Positions 47,601-58,900 of a DNA stretch of 64,000 bases are shown here, piece by piece. Source of the stretch: Patagioenas fasciata (lineage: Eukaryota; Chordata; Aves; Columbiformes; Columbidae); assembly GCF_037038585.1 (NCBI RefSeq), contig NC_092560.1, positions 57,901,049 through 57,965,048 on the forward strand, in the 5' to 3' direction. The notes under the pieces are model-generated. The model was not told where the DNA came from, made no database searches, and was given only the letters and a program-made list of their open reading frames with translations. Positions within the stretch are counted from its first letter, which is position 1; each line of letters starts with the position of its first letter. Position numbers and translations under genes: made by a program.

Positions 47601-49259
47601 TTTTGAATACAGAGCTTCTCTGAGCTGATTAAGTGGAATTAACAACACGGTCAGGAATCCTCACAGTTCCCTGTTGCTCTGATCCCTGTGGCTCTTGTTT
47701 TACCTCTTCTGCTTTTGGGAACACTTGAGGAATTTATTAATGAGGCATGATTACAGAGGATTGTGGGTTTATAATCAACATTCTGGTTAATGCCGGGAAT
47801 GGCTCTTTTAACTCCTCGGGAAGTAAAAACAAACACCAGAACCCACCTTCCCAGGCATGTTTGCTCTCCGAAATACCCAGAATAAAAACTGTCCTCAAAG
47901 CCGGCCAGTTATCCCTACTGAGACACTGCAGCTGCATTGCCAGTTCAGTGGAGGCTCCTGGGCAGCAGTGTGTCACAGGCTCCAGATGCCTCTCAACAGG
48001 CTCTAGGTGCTGGGGAGGCCACGGGCAGGAAAGGGTTTCAATTAACTGTCCAATTATTGCCCAATCTGGCATTTATTTGATCAAGTGATTTGTACTGTGT
48101 TCAAGGCAGGGAATACTGGATGCTGATTCTGAATGAAGGGTTGAGCTGAAAGGCACCCAGCAGGTCCTGGCACATCCTCTTGGGTTCAGAGGGATTCCTC
48201 ACACATTGACTTAATTTCACCATTTGGGGTGAAACTTCTAAATCTATCCACAGACAGCAACTCTTGAAAATGGCCAGATGCTGCTAACAGTGCTGAGAGC
48301 CCAAAATTGGCCAGGAGTTCCTCCATCAGTAGAGTGACTTCCTTTGGATAACATGAAGATCTTCTGAAAAATCAGAACAAACCAAAGGCTCCCATGAGCA
48401 ACAGAGCTAATGGAGTCTGGGTTTTGGTATATAGGTCTATGCTGCTGATAAAAGGAAGCCAGTCACTGATTCCTAGTTCTTAGGACAAGTAAAGCAAAGT
48501 GGCTGATTATACATCCCTGGCTGCTTGTGGAGAAGAATTGTCATGCCAGCAGAGCATTGGGTCCCTAAGAAACAATTATTATTCTTAGTGTGTTGTGTTT
48601 TTTTTTTCCTAAAGTGTTTGAAAATAAAGGTCAGACTTTGTTGTAGCTCATGTAAATGGGGATTTTATAGTATAAAACTGAGCATATATATGGCATGCTC
48701 TAGGGCAGAGCATATAGAAAGTGGTGATTCAGCACCTTTGGGATAGTGTTGAAGGACATATAGGTTGGGAGGAACCAAGTGTAGTGAGAAGAACTGATTC
48801 ACGCTACCCGTGGACAAATTATTTGCCAAGTCAAGGCTGGTTGTTGTTTTGGAGAAAGGTGGTTGGGGTTGTGTAAAGCAAAGCTAAGAGGTGAACAAAG
48901 AAATAAGGTGTGTGGGTAAGCAGGTATCCAGAGGCTAAGCTGCCTTCATGGACCTCTTTTAGCAGTATGGATGCAGTGAGAACGTGTTTCTCATGAAGCT
49001 TTCCAGATATCTCATAAAAGCTCACAGTTGAGGCACTAACAAGCCTTTTGCCTGTCTACCCAAAGACATAATTTCACAGAACTTGCTGGGCTTTTTGGAT
49101 ACATTCACTTTGTCGAGAGTGGTTCAAAGGTTACTGAGATCAGACTGAGAAGCAGCTCCAGAGAACTGTGTATATGGGGCTGGCATGAATGCATATACCT
49201 CCTTTTGCTGGGAAATCTGGCTAATATCAGATCATACCAACTCCACTTTCTGGGTGTTT
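44653..49259. other. unassigned sequence, about 4.6 kb
   Basis: Frames reach 126 codons on both strands without recognisable proteins. No named transposon is seen. The segment 47740-48080 is a mixed, non-repetitive block (113- and 111-codon frames on opposite strands) of no known identity. Confidence 0.4.
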
Positions 49260-49380
49260 GTGGCTTTTTTTTGTGTTTTGTTGTTCTTGGTTGGTTGGTT
49301 GTGTTTTGTGTTGTTTTGTTTGTTTGTTTGTTTTAATTGTTTGTTTGTAGTTTTTGTTGTTTTGTTTTGTTTCGTTCTTT
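49260..49380 (+). repeat. T/G-rich low-complexity tract
   Basis: About 120 bp made almost only of T and G, built from TTTG, TTGG and TTG units (GTTTGTTTGTTTG at 49319-49331 and others). It yields a Phe/Val/Leu-rich chance frame on plus and a Lys/Thr/Asn/Gln-rich one on minus. It could be a degraded microsatellite. Confidence 0.85.
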
Positions 49381-52300
49381 CAGGAGTGCTACAATTTCTG
49401 AGCACTCTGGCCCAGAAAAACATGACATCAGTGTAACCTGTAGCTCAGAGGGCGTGCGAAGCCCAACACTGTAGGATTTCCATGATTCTTACCTATCAGT
49501 GAAGGCTGCACACTGGCTTGTAGTCTTCCAGTGCTCCAGATCTGAGGCTGTAGCTTTTCTGTATTTCAAAGTGGAAATATTTCCCTTTCTAGAAGTTATT
49601 GCCTACCTTATGGCATATACCACAAGTTGTCTGTCTTCCAGGCACCCAGCCCAGTTCCAGGTAGGTCCATCAGTAACTTGCTGAAGTTTGGTACTCTCTA
49701 GTACATATATATAATTCTGCTTTCCTCAGTGAGAAGCTTCAGTCAAAAAGGTAGTTCTAGAAAAGTGTAGAGAGGCCAGTATAGTCCCACAATGTCATTC
49801 CTTGTTATCCAGAATCATTCACAATAACAATTATAAACATATTTCTCCTCCTCAAATATGGCAAGGAACTGGAAGCCCTGCACACCAAGCAGACCAGATT
49901 TCTTAAGGAAACAGGTCATTTTCAAACTGGTTTTGTAGTCAACGTCCCAGTTGCCATCACAGTCTCAAGGATAATTATGGAGTTGTAGTACAGGAACCAG
50001 TGACATCAAACTCCAGTACAGTCATATGAGGGAAGATCCAGCACGGGCTCTGCTCTTGGGCAGTTCTGTAAAAACTTGCCACTGAACCACAGCTCTCCTA
50101 GGGGAGGGCTGGGCTGGTGATGAGGAGCTGACATCTGGGGCCCTGTACTATCTGCACAGCCCACAAGGCTGCAGATACTTTCAGCCAGATGAGGCCCATT
50201 GGGATTTATGGGATTATTAGCATTATTGAGGGTTATGTTTGTTCACAGGGGAGAATATACCCTTTAGACTACATTACTCATTGTGTGAGTCACCATGTTT
50301 AATAACATAAGTTTCCTATATTTGGTATATGACCCAATACATTGCATTTCCATCCAGAATTATACTCTATATGAACACCACTAGGTTTATTTTTTCTATT
50401 GTAAAAGCTTAAAAACATAAAACTAGGTGCACTGCAAATTGATTTCACATGTTTGCATTTTTAATCTTTGCATAATCAGTTACAGGACTTGTAGTATTAA
50501 GCCAGATCAGCCATATGCTTTCTGATAGTATCTAGATTTTACCAAGTTTGTATATATTCTAATGGAAGACATGTTTACTTGACAGAGGAGGATTCCAGCG
50601 TTTGGCTAGGTTAGAACAAACAAAAAGAGCGTTTATCTTCAAGAACTTATAATTCTACTGGAACCAATAAGACTATTCAGGTGCTTACAGCTAAGCACGT
50701 GTATATTTGTTGGCATGGTTGCTAAACCATTGTTTTTGCAAGGAAGGAAGAGCGATCCATCATCATCAAATGTAACGCAATGCTGGGGGCTACTTCCATT
50801 ACAGAGAATGGCAAAACTCCCATTGATTTGAATGGAAACAGGAGCAGGCTCTGACACTGAAGTACTAAGTTTGTGTAAACAAAAGATACAGTGAAAGCTC
50901 CTCATTACAAGTATTTATGGTGATTGTGGAGCCTGGGAATATCTTGGGTGTGGAGCCTCTGAGGTAAAGTGGTGTGCTGGGATTTCTAATGTTAGCTAGT
51001 TCAGAGCATGCCTTGGTAGTTAGAGTGGTGGTTGGCTAGAGGGCTTCTTTGTGGTCTCCTTAAGGCACAGAAATTGTGATGAGAATGTTATGTTTTAAAA
51101 CAAAACGCTGGCTGCTGATGGCGAGCCTTGTGTAATCTTGAGGATCTTCTTGATTAATGATGAAAAATTATTCTCTCTTTGAAGTTTGGTGTAGCCCAGA
51201 TACATGGGCGTTTCAATCTGTCTTGCCTTGACAACATACGAAACTCCACTGGTATGACAATGGTTTGGTTGGACTCAGATCAGAGGCAGCAAGCAGGACA
51301 GTGATGGCTTGGTTCTGCCTGGCACTGGCCTTCTGGCCTTGGGTTAGTCCAATGGTTAGCTTGTCAATAGCCTTGGTAAAATGCAAATGAGCAGCCAATC
51401 TCATATCCAGCCTCACCTCCACCCCTATTCCCCCACTAGCACAAAGAGGGAATGAAAACAGAGATACCCTAAATTAACTTATGAAAGACCAGCCTTCTAA
51501 TTTCAGCTTTGACAGAATAAACGACAATGGTTTAGCTCTTATTAGTTCACTTTTCTCCAGTGTAATCATGCCCATCAGAATCACTGAGGCTGAATAAGGT
51601 CCATCAACATCAACACACTAACTTTGAGTATGTAGGTAGTGACTGCTAAAAGTGAAACTACCTCAAGCGGTTTCTGAGAAAGCATAAATTTCATTAAAAC
51701 ACATTTCCACCTCTAAATGTTTACTTCTTGACTTTCTGCTACAGTGAAATTAATTTTACTTTGTTTTAGTTTTATTACCCTTGTGTTTCTAGAGCACTGC
51801 TTATCATCTTCCTTGGGTTGGGGAACCTCAGGCTTTTCTGATGCAGGCCAACCCCATTACAAATGTCGCATAGATTATAAGTGTCAAACAGTTAGCTGAA
51901 TTTGCCTTTACTATTCCTTTTCTCACACATCTTCAAGCAGTCAGCAGACCCCTTACTACATACAGGTTTCCAGTTGAAAATTACTGTTATAGTAAATTCT
52001 GGGGGGTGTGGCCTGAAGAAACACTTCTTTACAAAACAGTGTTTAGATCCAAACTACTCCCCCCGCTTTTTATTGAAAAGTGAATAACTGATTGTTCCAT
52101 GATTTTAAGCACAAAAGCAGCATAACCAAAGAAGGGATACATAAAACAAGAGCGATTTGAGAATGTGTGAACTTCAAAAAAGTGTCAGACCCCAAAAAAA
52201 AAAATCCAGACCCCAAAGACCATCATGGTTACCTCATGTCTGCAGAGGTTAAATTCACAAAATTGTTCAAATGTATAATAAATACTTCGCATTTATAAAT

Positions 52301-54089
52301 TTCTACATCTTCTTTTACTATTAGTTCATTAAATTTGAAATTAATGTAATGCATATTTCTCATTTAGGAACACAGCAGTTATTGCCTTGAACCCCAGATA
52401 TGCCTTTAATCCAGATCTATAACAGTAGAGACTGATGGCAGAGAAATTAGAAGGTACAAGCAACCCAACAGAAGAAAATTATCTAACAATCTGCCACAGG
52501 TATATTTCCATTCCAAATGTTTCTTCATTTCCTGTTGACTCAAAGTATAAATGCTTATACTGCTAATGTATTTACTCAGTAGTTTTTATGATTTGTAATG
52601 GAATTGAGGGTACTCTTGCTTTCCAGAGGAGTGCGTTTAATGCTTTTGAATCCTTTAAGCTTTCGACTTCTGCTATACTGGGTGGAGGCAACTTCTATTC
52701 TGTAAACAAATATTTTTACATTTATATCACTTCACTTGAACTAACCTTTTCATTATTTTCAGCATCACTTTTCCTTTATTATGGCATTTTGTATGTCTTT
52801 CCTTTATTGTAACAGAGGGACCATAATAGCAGCAATTTCTTTAGTGTCATTCTCATAATTACAGTTTTTAAGTCCAATTCCTAGCATGTTATATAAAATA
52901 CATTTGAATGCTGACTACTGCATTCTGAATAGGTACACTGTGTCTCACTCAGATGATATGAATGTGACATAGCAAACATTTCCCAAAAATCTTTAGTGCT
53001 TTTCAGTGATCAGACTAGCTCATCACAGTTTTAAAATATTTACATCTATGAATTGTGAAATCACTTTATTCTTACACTACTTCAGAATTCTTGGATGAAT
53101 ACTAGCTTGTCTTGACTACTCATTTTTCGTTGAGTTGCTAATTTATTACGCCTGCTCTTATTCCAATGCCTGTTTTTTACAGTAACTCCACATTTTTAAA
53201 ACTGAGATGCAGGTGTTGGAGATGTAGGTGTGGGAGAAATAAGAATTCTACCAGCCAAGGGTTAAAGATTTTAATTCCCCTCGCCTTGATATGAAGGTTT
53301 TTTTTTCTGATTCTCTTATCATTCTGAAGCATAGTTTTGCAATGCTAGTGTCAACCTGATCCCTCCTAGGTGTTGTGAAATTTGTTTATATTTTGGTCAC
53401 TATTATTTTAGTAAAAGATATAGCTACTCCTTGAACAAATTGCTAAATGTTACTTGGGATTGCAAAGCTGATCACACAATAAAAGAAGGCCATACACACA
53501 GAGTGCAATGGAAAATTGCCAGCTCTTCTAATAATAGCTTATTTTTAGGTGTTCTCTAATCTAGCCTTAGACCATTTAATAACTGTGTATGAGCAACAAA
53601 GAAATCTCTGAAATTTTTTGAGATTAATGGTTTTTCATAAAGATACTGTCAAGTCTCAGTTGTCCAGTCATAAAGGCTTAGTTTTTCTTTACTTTTCTCT
53701 CTTCAGAATAATTATTCCCCTGAACATTAGATTCAGGTTGAATCAGGTTGTGTGATTTGTTAGCCTTCTACAGCACAAATTTTGGTGATCTAGGAGGCAG
53801 TCATAATTATCCTGAAAACAAAGGATCTCTTCTTGGAGAAAAAGAAGAATATAAACAGGCTTTTCTGCATTTTCTTGGCCCACAGTCTTTCTGCGTGAGA
53901 AAGGCTAAATTACATCTTCTGCATGTGTCTGCCTTAGATGTTATACTGCAATGTATGTACTTGAAAGACATGATCAAACATGACCAGAAGAGAAGCCATT
54001 AAATGCAAAAATCTTTTGTGTGGATGCTGCCTCAAACATCACAATCTGTTTGTTCATCTCAGAATGGGAGAGGCTACACCATTAAGAGA
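49381..54089. other. unassigned AT-rich sequence, about 4.7 kb
   Basis: No gene or named repeat is recognised. The AT-rich DNA at about 52260-53750 is largely free of open frames and repeats. A small 15-bp tandem duplication (GAGATGCAGGTGTTG / GAGATGTAGGTGTGG) lies at 53204-53233. Confidence 0.45.
53204..53233 (+). repeat. 15-bp tandem duplication
   Basis: Two adjacent 15-bp units match at 13 of 15 positions. Confidence 0.75.
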
Positions 54090-54165
54090 AAAGAGAGTTT
54101 TTACCTGCAAGCCTTGACTTGAACCCCGGCAGCTTTTTACAAACTTAGTGCAATATAAAACCTAC
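54090..54165 (+). repeat. MIR-type SINE head (tRNA-like part)
   Basis: CTTGACTTGAACCCCGGCAG followed by CTTTTTACAAACTTAG parallels the MIR sense sequence GGGTTCGAATCCCGGC and CCACTTACTAGCTG. It stops at about the point where the next fragment (54285 onward) begins in the MIR consensus. Divergence is high. Confidence 0.4.
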
Positions 54166-54284
54166 TCCTAGCTTTCACGAACATGAGATGCTCTGGAGTT
54201 TGAAGAAGACATAGCATGTCAAGTGTGTCTTTCTCCTCCTTTCAAGCTCTTTTCCCTGCAGCAAGGATGGGCTTTTGATTAATG
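54166..54284. other. possible insertion splitting a MIR
   Basis: About 120 bp of sequence lies between two MIR-like parts that would be adjacent in an intact copy. It is not recognised as a transposon and no target-site duplication is evident. Confidence 0.25.
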
Positions 54285-54425
54285 CTGTGAAAAGTTCCTT
54301 GGATGACCTTCAAGAAGTCACTGGGAAGGGTTGTCATCGAGTCAATGAGCTCTGTATTAGGAGCCAAAACTCCCCATCCCCACTTGCAAAATGGAAGATA
54401 AAATACTCCTTCTATACTCCCGCTT
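54285..54425 (+). repeat. MIR-type SINE body, sense
   Basis: GCTGTG, then GGATGACCTTCAAGAAGTCA, 'GAGCTCTGTATTAG', 'CTCCCCATCC' and TTGCAAAATGGAAGATAAAA follow the MIR order: GCTGTGTGACCTTGGGCAAG, 'CTCTGTGCCTCAG', 'TTTCCCCATC', TGTAAAATGGGGATAATAAT. This is the clearest MIR match in the window. It is an ancient, inactive, tRNA-derived SINE shared across amniotes. Confidence 0.62.
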
Positions 54426-55070
54426 TATTTTAAATTGATTCCAAAGCATGTATGTCAACAGTGAAATCATGGTGCATTTTTATATTTTTTGGTAGAATAA
54501 AATAGCCCAACTGAGTGTCATGATATTACAGATGATTACAATACCTCAGTACTTAAACTTCTGGCTGCAGCAGCATAGAGATAAATGAACCCTGTGTTTT
54601 TGTATGGTGTCTCACACTTCATTACAAAGTAATCTGATCCTAAGTTGTAGGAGTAACACACCATAACACTGTCTTGCTCTTAATAGAAGGAGATGGCAGT
54701 AGCAAAATGCCAAGGCTGGAAATGTTTTATTTTATAAAACACCGAGAAACAGGTGAAAGGATACACAGAATAAAAAATCTGTTTTCTTTGTGTACCTGTT
54801 TTAAGGGGATCTTATTGAGGTGGTACTTAGCAGTGCTAAAGGTTTGTTATGACTGTGACAGCAGTCATAACCCATGTAAAAATACTCAGACGTGACTCAT
54901 CAAAAGGAGAGATCTTTGCACTCCTATAATTAATTTTGTAAGTTGCATAGGAGTTGTGCACAAATATCCCCCTGCTCACCATCATTCACTCAGAAGCAGA
55001 GGTTCTAAACCACGCAAATTCCTCCTGATTTTGCTGTTTGCTTGTATAGCCTGTCAGAGTTTGGAAGTGC
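54426..55070. other. unassigned AT-rich sequence
   Basis: No gene or named repeat is seen. Confidence 0.5.
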
Positions 55071-55175
55071 AAAGCATTTTTTGTATGTTATCGTCTTGCC
55101 AATCATATAATTATAATGTAGGGATAAACATTATCCTCATTTTACAAATCAGCTTTAAAAATGAACAACAGAGTA
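55071..55175 (-). repeat. ancient MIR-type SINE, antisense
   Basis: The plus strand reads AAAGCATTTTTTGTATGTTA, then ATGTAGGGATAAACATTATC and CTCATTTTACAAATCAG. This is the reverse of MIR sense sequence (CTCATCTGTAAAATGGGGAT, AATAATAGTACCTAC, TACATGTAAAGCGCTT). Spacing fits the consensus and divergence is high. Confidence 0.58.
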
Positions 55176-55432
55176 CAAAACCGCAAAATTTTTAAGAAAG
55201 TGGATAACATGACTCTGGTTTATGTGACCTCTTTTCATTACATGCAGTTATGTCTGAACTCTTGAGGTCCTGTGTGACATCTTCTGTTTATCTTCAAAGG
55301 GAATTGCCTCTTTCTATGGTGATTGATTAACCAGTCCAACGACCAGAGTTCACATTTGCAGCTTCCCTATGACATGTGTTTTAAGACAGCAGTTTGAGCC
55401 ATTTTTTGTTTCCACTTTATTGTTTTCTGTAG
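55176..55432. other. unassigned sequence
   Basis: Nothing is recognised. It ends in an acceptor-like tract TTATTGTTTTCTGTAG. Confidence 0.45.
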
Positions 55433-55507
55433 GTGATGTTACGATCCTTTGTCTGGCTCAGGACTCTGGACTCAGAATAATTTCAAGGCTTAGATTCAGT
55501 TTTGATG
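55433..55507 (+). other. candidate internal exon (weak)
   Basis: An acceptor-like tract ends at 55432, and a 75-nt segment in an open frame reads DVTILCLAQDSGLRIISRL. The donor at 55508 (ATG|GTACAA) is weak. The frame stays open to 55710 through a locally CpG-bearing part (about eight CpG between 55516 and 55680). The peptide is not recognised. The length is a multiple of three, so such an exon would keep phase, but that alone is poor evidence. Confidence 0.14.
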
Positions 55508-55927
55508 GTACAAAATCTCGGAGCAATCCCTATGAGGTTTCAGCTCCGACTAGTGAGAAGATGGTGGGTTGTCCTGCTCTCCTGAGTTGCAGTCTTGGTC
55601 GCACCAAACGCAGTTCAGGAAGGAAGAGCCACTCCGGCCTCGACCCAGCACAGCGCTGGGTAGGAGGCGGATGGAGGCTTTCAAGTGCAAAAGGAAACAT
55701 GGGAGATTGACAGGGCCTTCTGGTTCAGACCTGTGTCATATTTAATTCACTGTGACTACAGAGGCCCAATAACTGCTATACAGTTTTCCTCGCTTACTGT
55801 TAGATGTCTATATTTGTATTTTGACACTTTTAGGGACCTTGAATTTTGGATATACTGAGAAACCAGGGTTTGACTGGCTTTTGTCAGACTTCAGGTGAAC
55901 ACTGGAGCAAACTGGAACATTTTTACT
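55508..55927. other. unassigned sequence with local CpG enrichment
   Basis: CpG dinucleotides cluster at about 55516-55680, below what I would call an island. No other feature is seen. Confidence 0.35.
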
Positions 55928-55965
55928 TGTTGTTTGTTGTTGTTGTTGTTGTTTGTTTTGTTTTA
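55928..55965 (+). repeat. (TTG)n microsatellite
   Basis: TTGTTGTTTGTTGTTGTTG and further TTG/TTTG units. It is an imperfect trinucleotide repeat and produces a Gln-rich frame on the minus strand. Confidence 0.85.
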
Positions 55966-58900
55966 AGTCGCTCTGACAGAAAAATGTTGTTCTTTGAGTA
56001 TTCAAAAGCACAACAGTGTTTAGATAAATTGGCCTCAGAATCTGTTTCATCATAATGAAAGCATTCACATCTCTCCAGAGGATTATTTCCCTGTTTCTGC
56101 AGTGCTTTCCATGTGTGTTGGCCTTCCTAGGTTATTTTAATTTATGATTCTCAATGTAGCTACAGGCATTCTGCTGCTGGAACAGAGGGTGGTTTTGCAG
56201 AGCAAACATCTGTGGGGGTTTCCAGATGTAGGAAGAGTAGAAAAGTGGGTGTTATCTCTCAATGGGAAGAGAGGAATGTGGCTAACTGCAATACTTGGAT
56301 ATAACAAAGCATGTGCTGTACACTCTACCGCTTTAGAACAAAATAGAAAAGAGGAAGGCAATGTAAAAAATACTGAACATCGGGTCCTTATTTCGGTAAA
56401 AGACAGTAGGATTTGATATAGCTCATCATACCCACAGTCCACATACTTCTCTGTTCTGTCTTGGGTGTTTGTCTGCACCAGATGCATCTCTGTGAATGCT
56501 TATGTCCTGCAAAAATCAATGAACCTGAAGCCTGTGACTGAAATTAAACATATGTTGAAAGTTTTGCTTTATTAAATTCCACACGAGGGGTGATCCTAAG
56601 AGAGAGAGTATGAAAAAAATTGAAGTCCGCATGAAAAGGAAAACTGGGCGTGTTTTTATTTTTCCATGTCCATTGTCCACAACCTGGGACTGTTGAAAGC
56701 ACAAGCACAAGGTGGGACTTTCCCCAGGAACTTCCCGTGTCGACACAGCTGGGAATGTCAGAGGTAGACAAGGATTCATAGATACCACAGAGACATTGCA
56801 GGAATCAGTCCTTGTTAGCAGAGCAAATTATTTTCTTTTTCAATCTAGGACTAGCTAAAAGAAATTCTGCCTCATTTCAATCTTCCGTTGGCTAACTGAG
56901 GTCACACTTTTGCTGCTGCATCTTAGGCCACGTGAAGCATCAACTGCCAATTTCAGCTACAGACAAGGAGCCTGCCTCCTACTCAACACGTAGTGGGTGT
57001 CAAAGGAAACTTGGCTAAAAGTCTTTTGATAAATAATTAAGCTTAATATGTATTTTCTCTCAGGTTTCACTTGGTGTGAAACTGCCTGAGAGACATGTTT
57101 ATATATTAACAGCACATAAGGAAAGAGAACCAAAACACAGCAGAAACAGATAGCTGGGACAAAACATGTGCAGGGAACTTCTTGAAGCTGGGCTGAAGAT
57201 CAGACAAGCTTATAAAAAGTGCAGGGAATGCTCATTACAGACTGAGTCAGCCCAGCAGCTGCAAGGCTCCTCCCTCATCGCTTCACTGGTTTTATTGTTG
57301 TCCCGAGCTGCTGGCAGGCACTCGAGAGAATTCCTCTTGGCCTCTCTGCTGGGTGCAATCAAGACTGGGCTCTTGGTGCTCCTGTTGTCCTTGTGAGGTC
57401 TTGCTTGATGTGACCTCTTCTGATGGGATGCAAAGTGCAAGGGAAGCCATGAGCACTGTGTGGACCTGACCCACACACTGTCCTGGGAAGAGCACAGCTG
57501 AGCTAAAATGAAAGAAACAACAAATGGTACCAGCGCACCAGATGAATGCTGACTTGAACTGCAAGCTTCGGATGCTCAGAATAGATCCCTCTTTGGCTGC
57601 AGGTGTAGTCTTCTGCCATACAGCTAATATTAGTTCAGACTGGTGTGTTTTTCAGATGTTACCTCTCAGGTCCATTTTGGATTGGGCATTCACCGTTAGC
57701 CTGTCTCTTGCTGCTTTCTCAACTACTGAACATGCAAATCTGTTTGCACCAGCATGAAATCTGCTCATTTTGAATTGCACCATTTCTCTCCTTGTTGCTT
57801 CTTTTAATGGTTATTTTTCAAGAAACAAAGACCTGGAATGTAAGGAAAAAGGCAATAGTTTTCTTTCTCTTGTCTTTGTCACTGTGAGACTGTTGGTTGG
57901 TCAGTAAAAGCATCATGTCGTAATCTCCAAGGACAGCCTTAGTTCTCTCTGAAGTAACTGTTGTTTCCTGCATTTTCTAGTCTGAGTCATAACAGCACTG
58001 AAAGGATTAGCAGTTGCTGTGCTCCATTCTAAAAAAAATTTTAAAAATTGAATTCTATACATCAAAAAGCATTAAAACAAAAAAGATGATGAAAGAAGAG
58101 TTCTGGTGTGATCCTCCCTTACTGCTGTGAAATAAACTTAACTTTGGCTGGTGGGAACCTAGTGCATTGACCTGTCTGACATCAGAGCCAGCCAGGAGGA
58201 TGCAGCCACCTGCATGTTTTGTCTATGAAAATCCAAGCCTTGGGAGTATACATTCATCTTAGAAACCCCTAGGTTGTTGCTTTGATCTCAGAAAGCCAGA
58301 CACTGGTTCCATCAGTGCAAAGAATCATGATGTATCACCCCAGGTTAATGTGTCCTTCCTCTGACAAACTTCAGAGTGTAGACAGTTAATCAGAAACACC
58401 GATCTGCTATACAGCACATGTTACCAAGCAGCCCCTTCCTCAAGTGTCTGCTAAGTTTATTGGGTTGCTAAATGATACAGCTCCCTCCCTCCCATGCTCC
58501 AATAGCCTTGTCTCATGTCATATATATGCAGATAATTCTTACAGAAAAGCAGTAACTCAGCACATTTCTTATTTTTTTTAGGAATCAAATCATGAGTCCT
58601 TATTTCTGAGTTGAAATCTGTTGCACTAAGTCAGCAAGTGTTTATGGTCGTCCTTAAGGGTGAGGCACCACTACTCTCAAGTCTCCTTCCACTGAAGGTT
58701 GTGGGCACTGATTAATTGCACTGCAGCAGAGACATGACAAGTGTGCTAGCAAAAATCTGTTGTGGATTCCTTCCCAAAATGAAACTGTATCCATGGTACA
58801 GCACAACTGACTTTTGCAGCCAGGCGGGAGAAAAAGGAAACATCAGGAAATGATTGGGTAAACCCACCAAGAGGCATGTTCAGAGGTGATTTACAACAGC

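Noticed and set aside
13660..57739. Octamer ATGCAAAT sites at 13660, 51381 and 57732
   Set aside because: The number of exact octamers is close to chance expectation for 64 kb. Only the one inside the motif cluster at 14.5 kb was kept as supporting detail.
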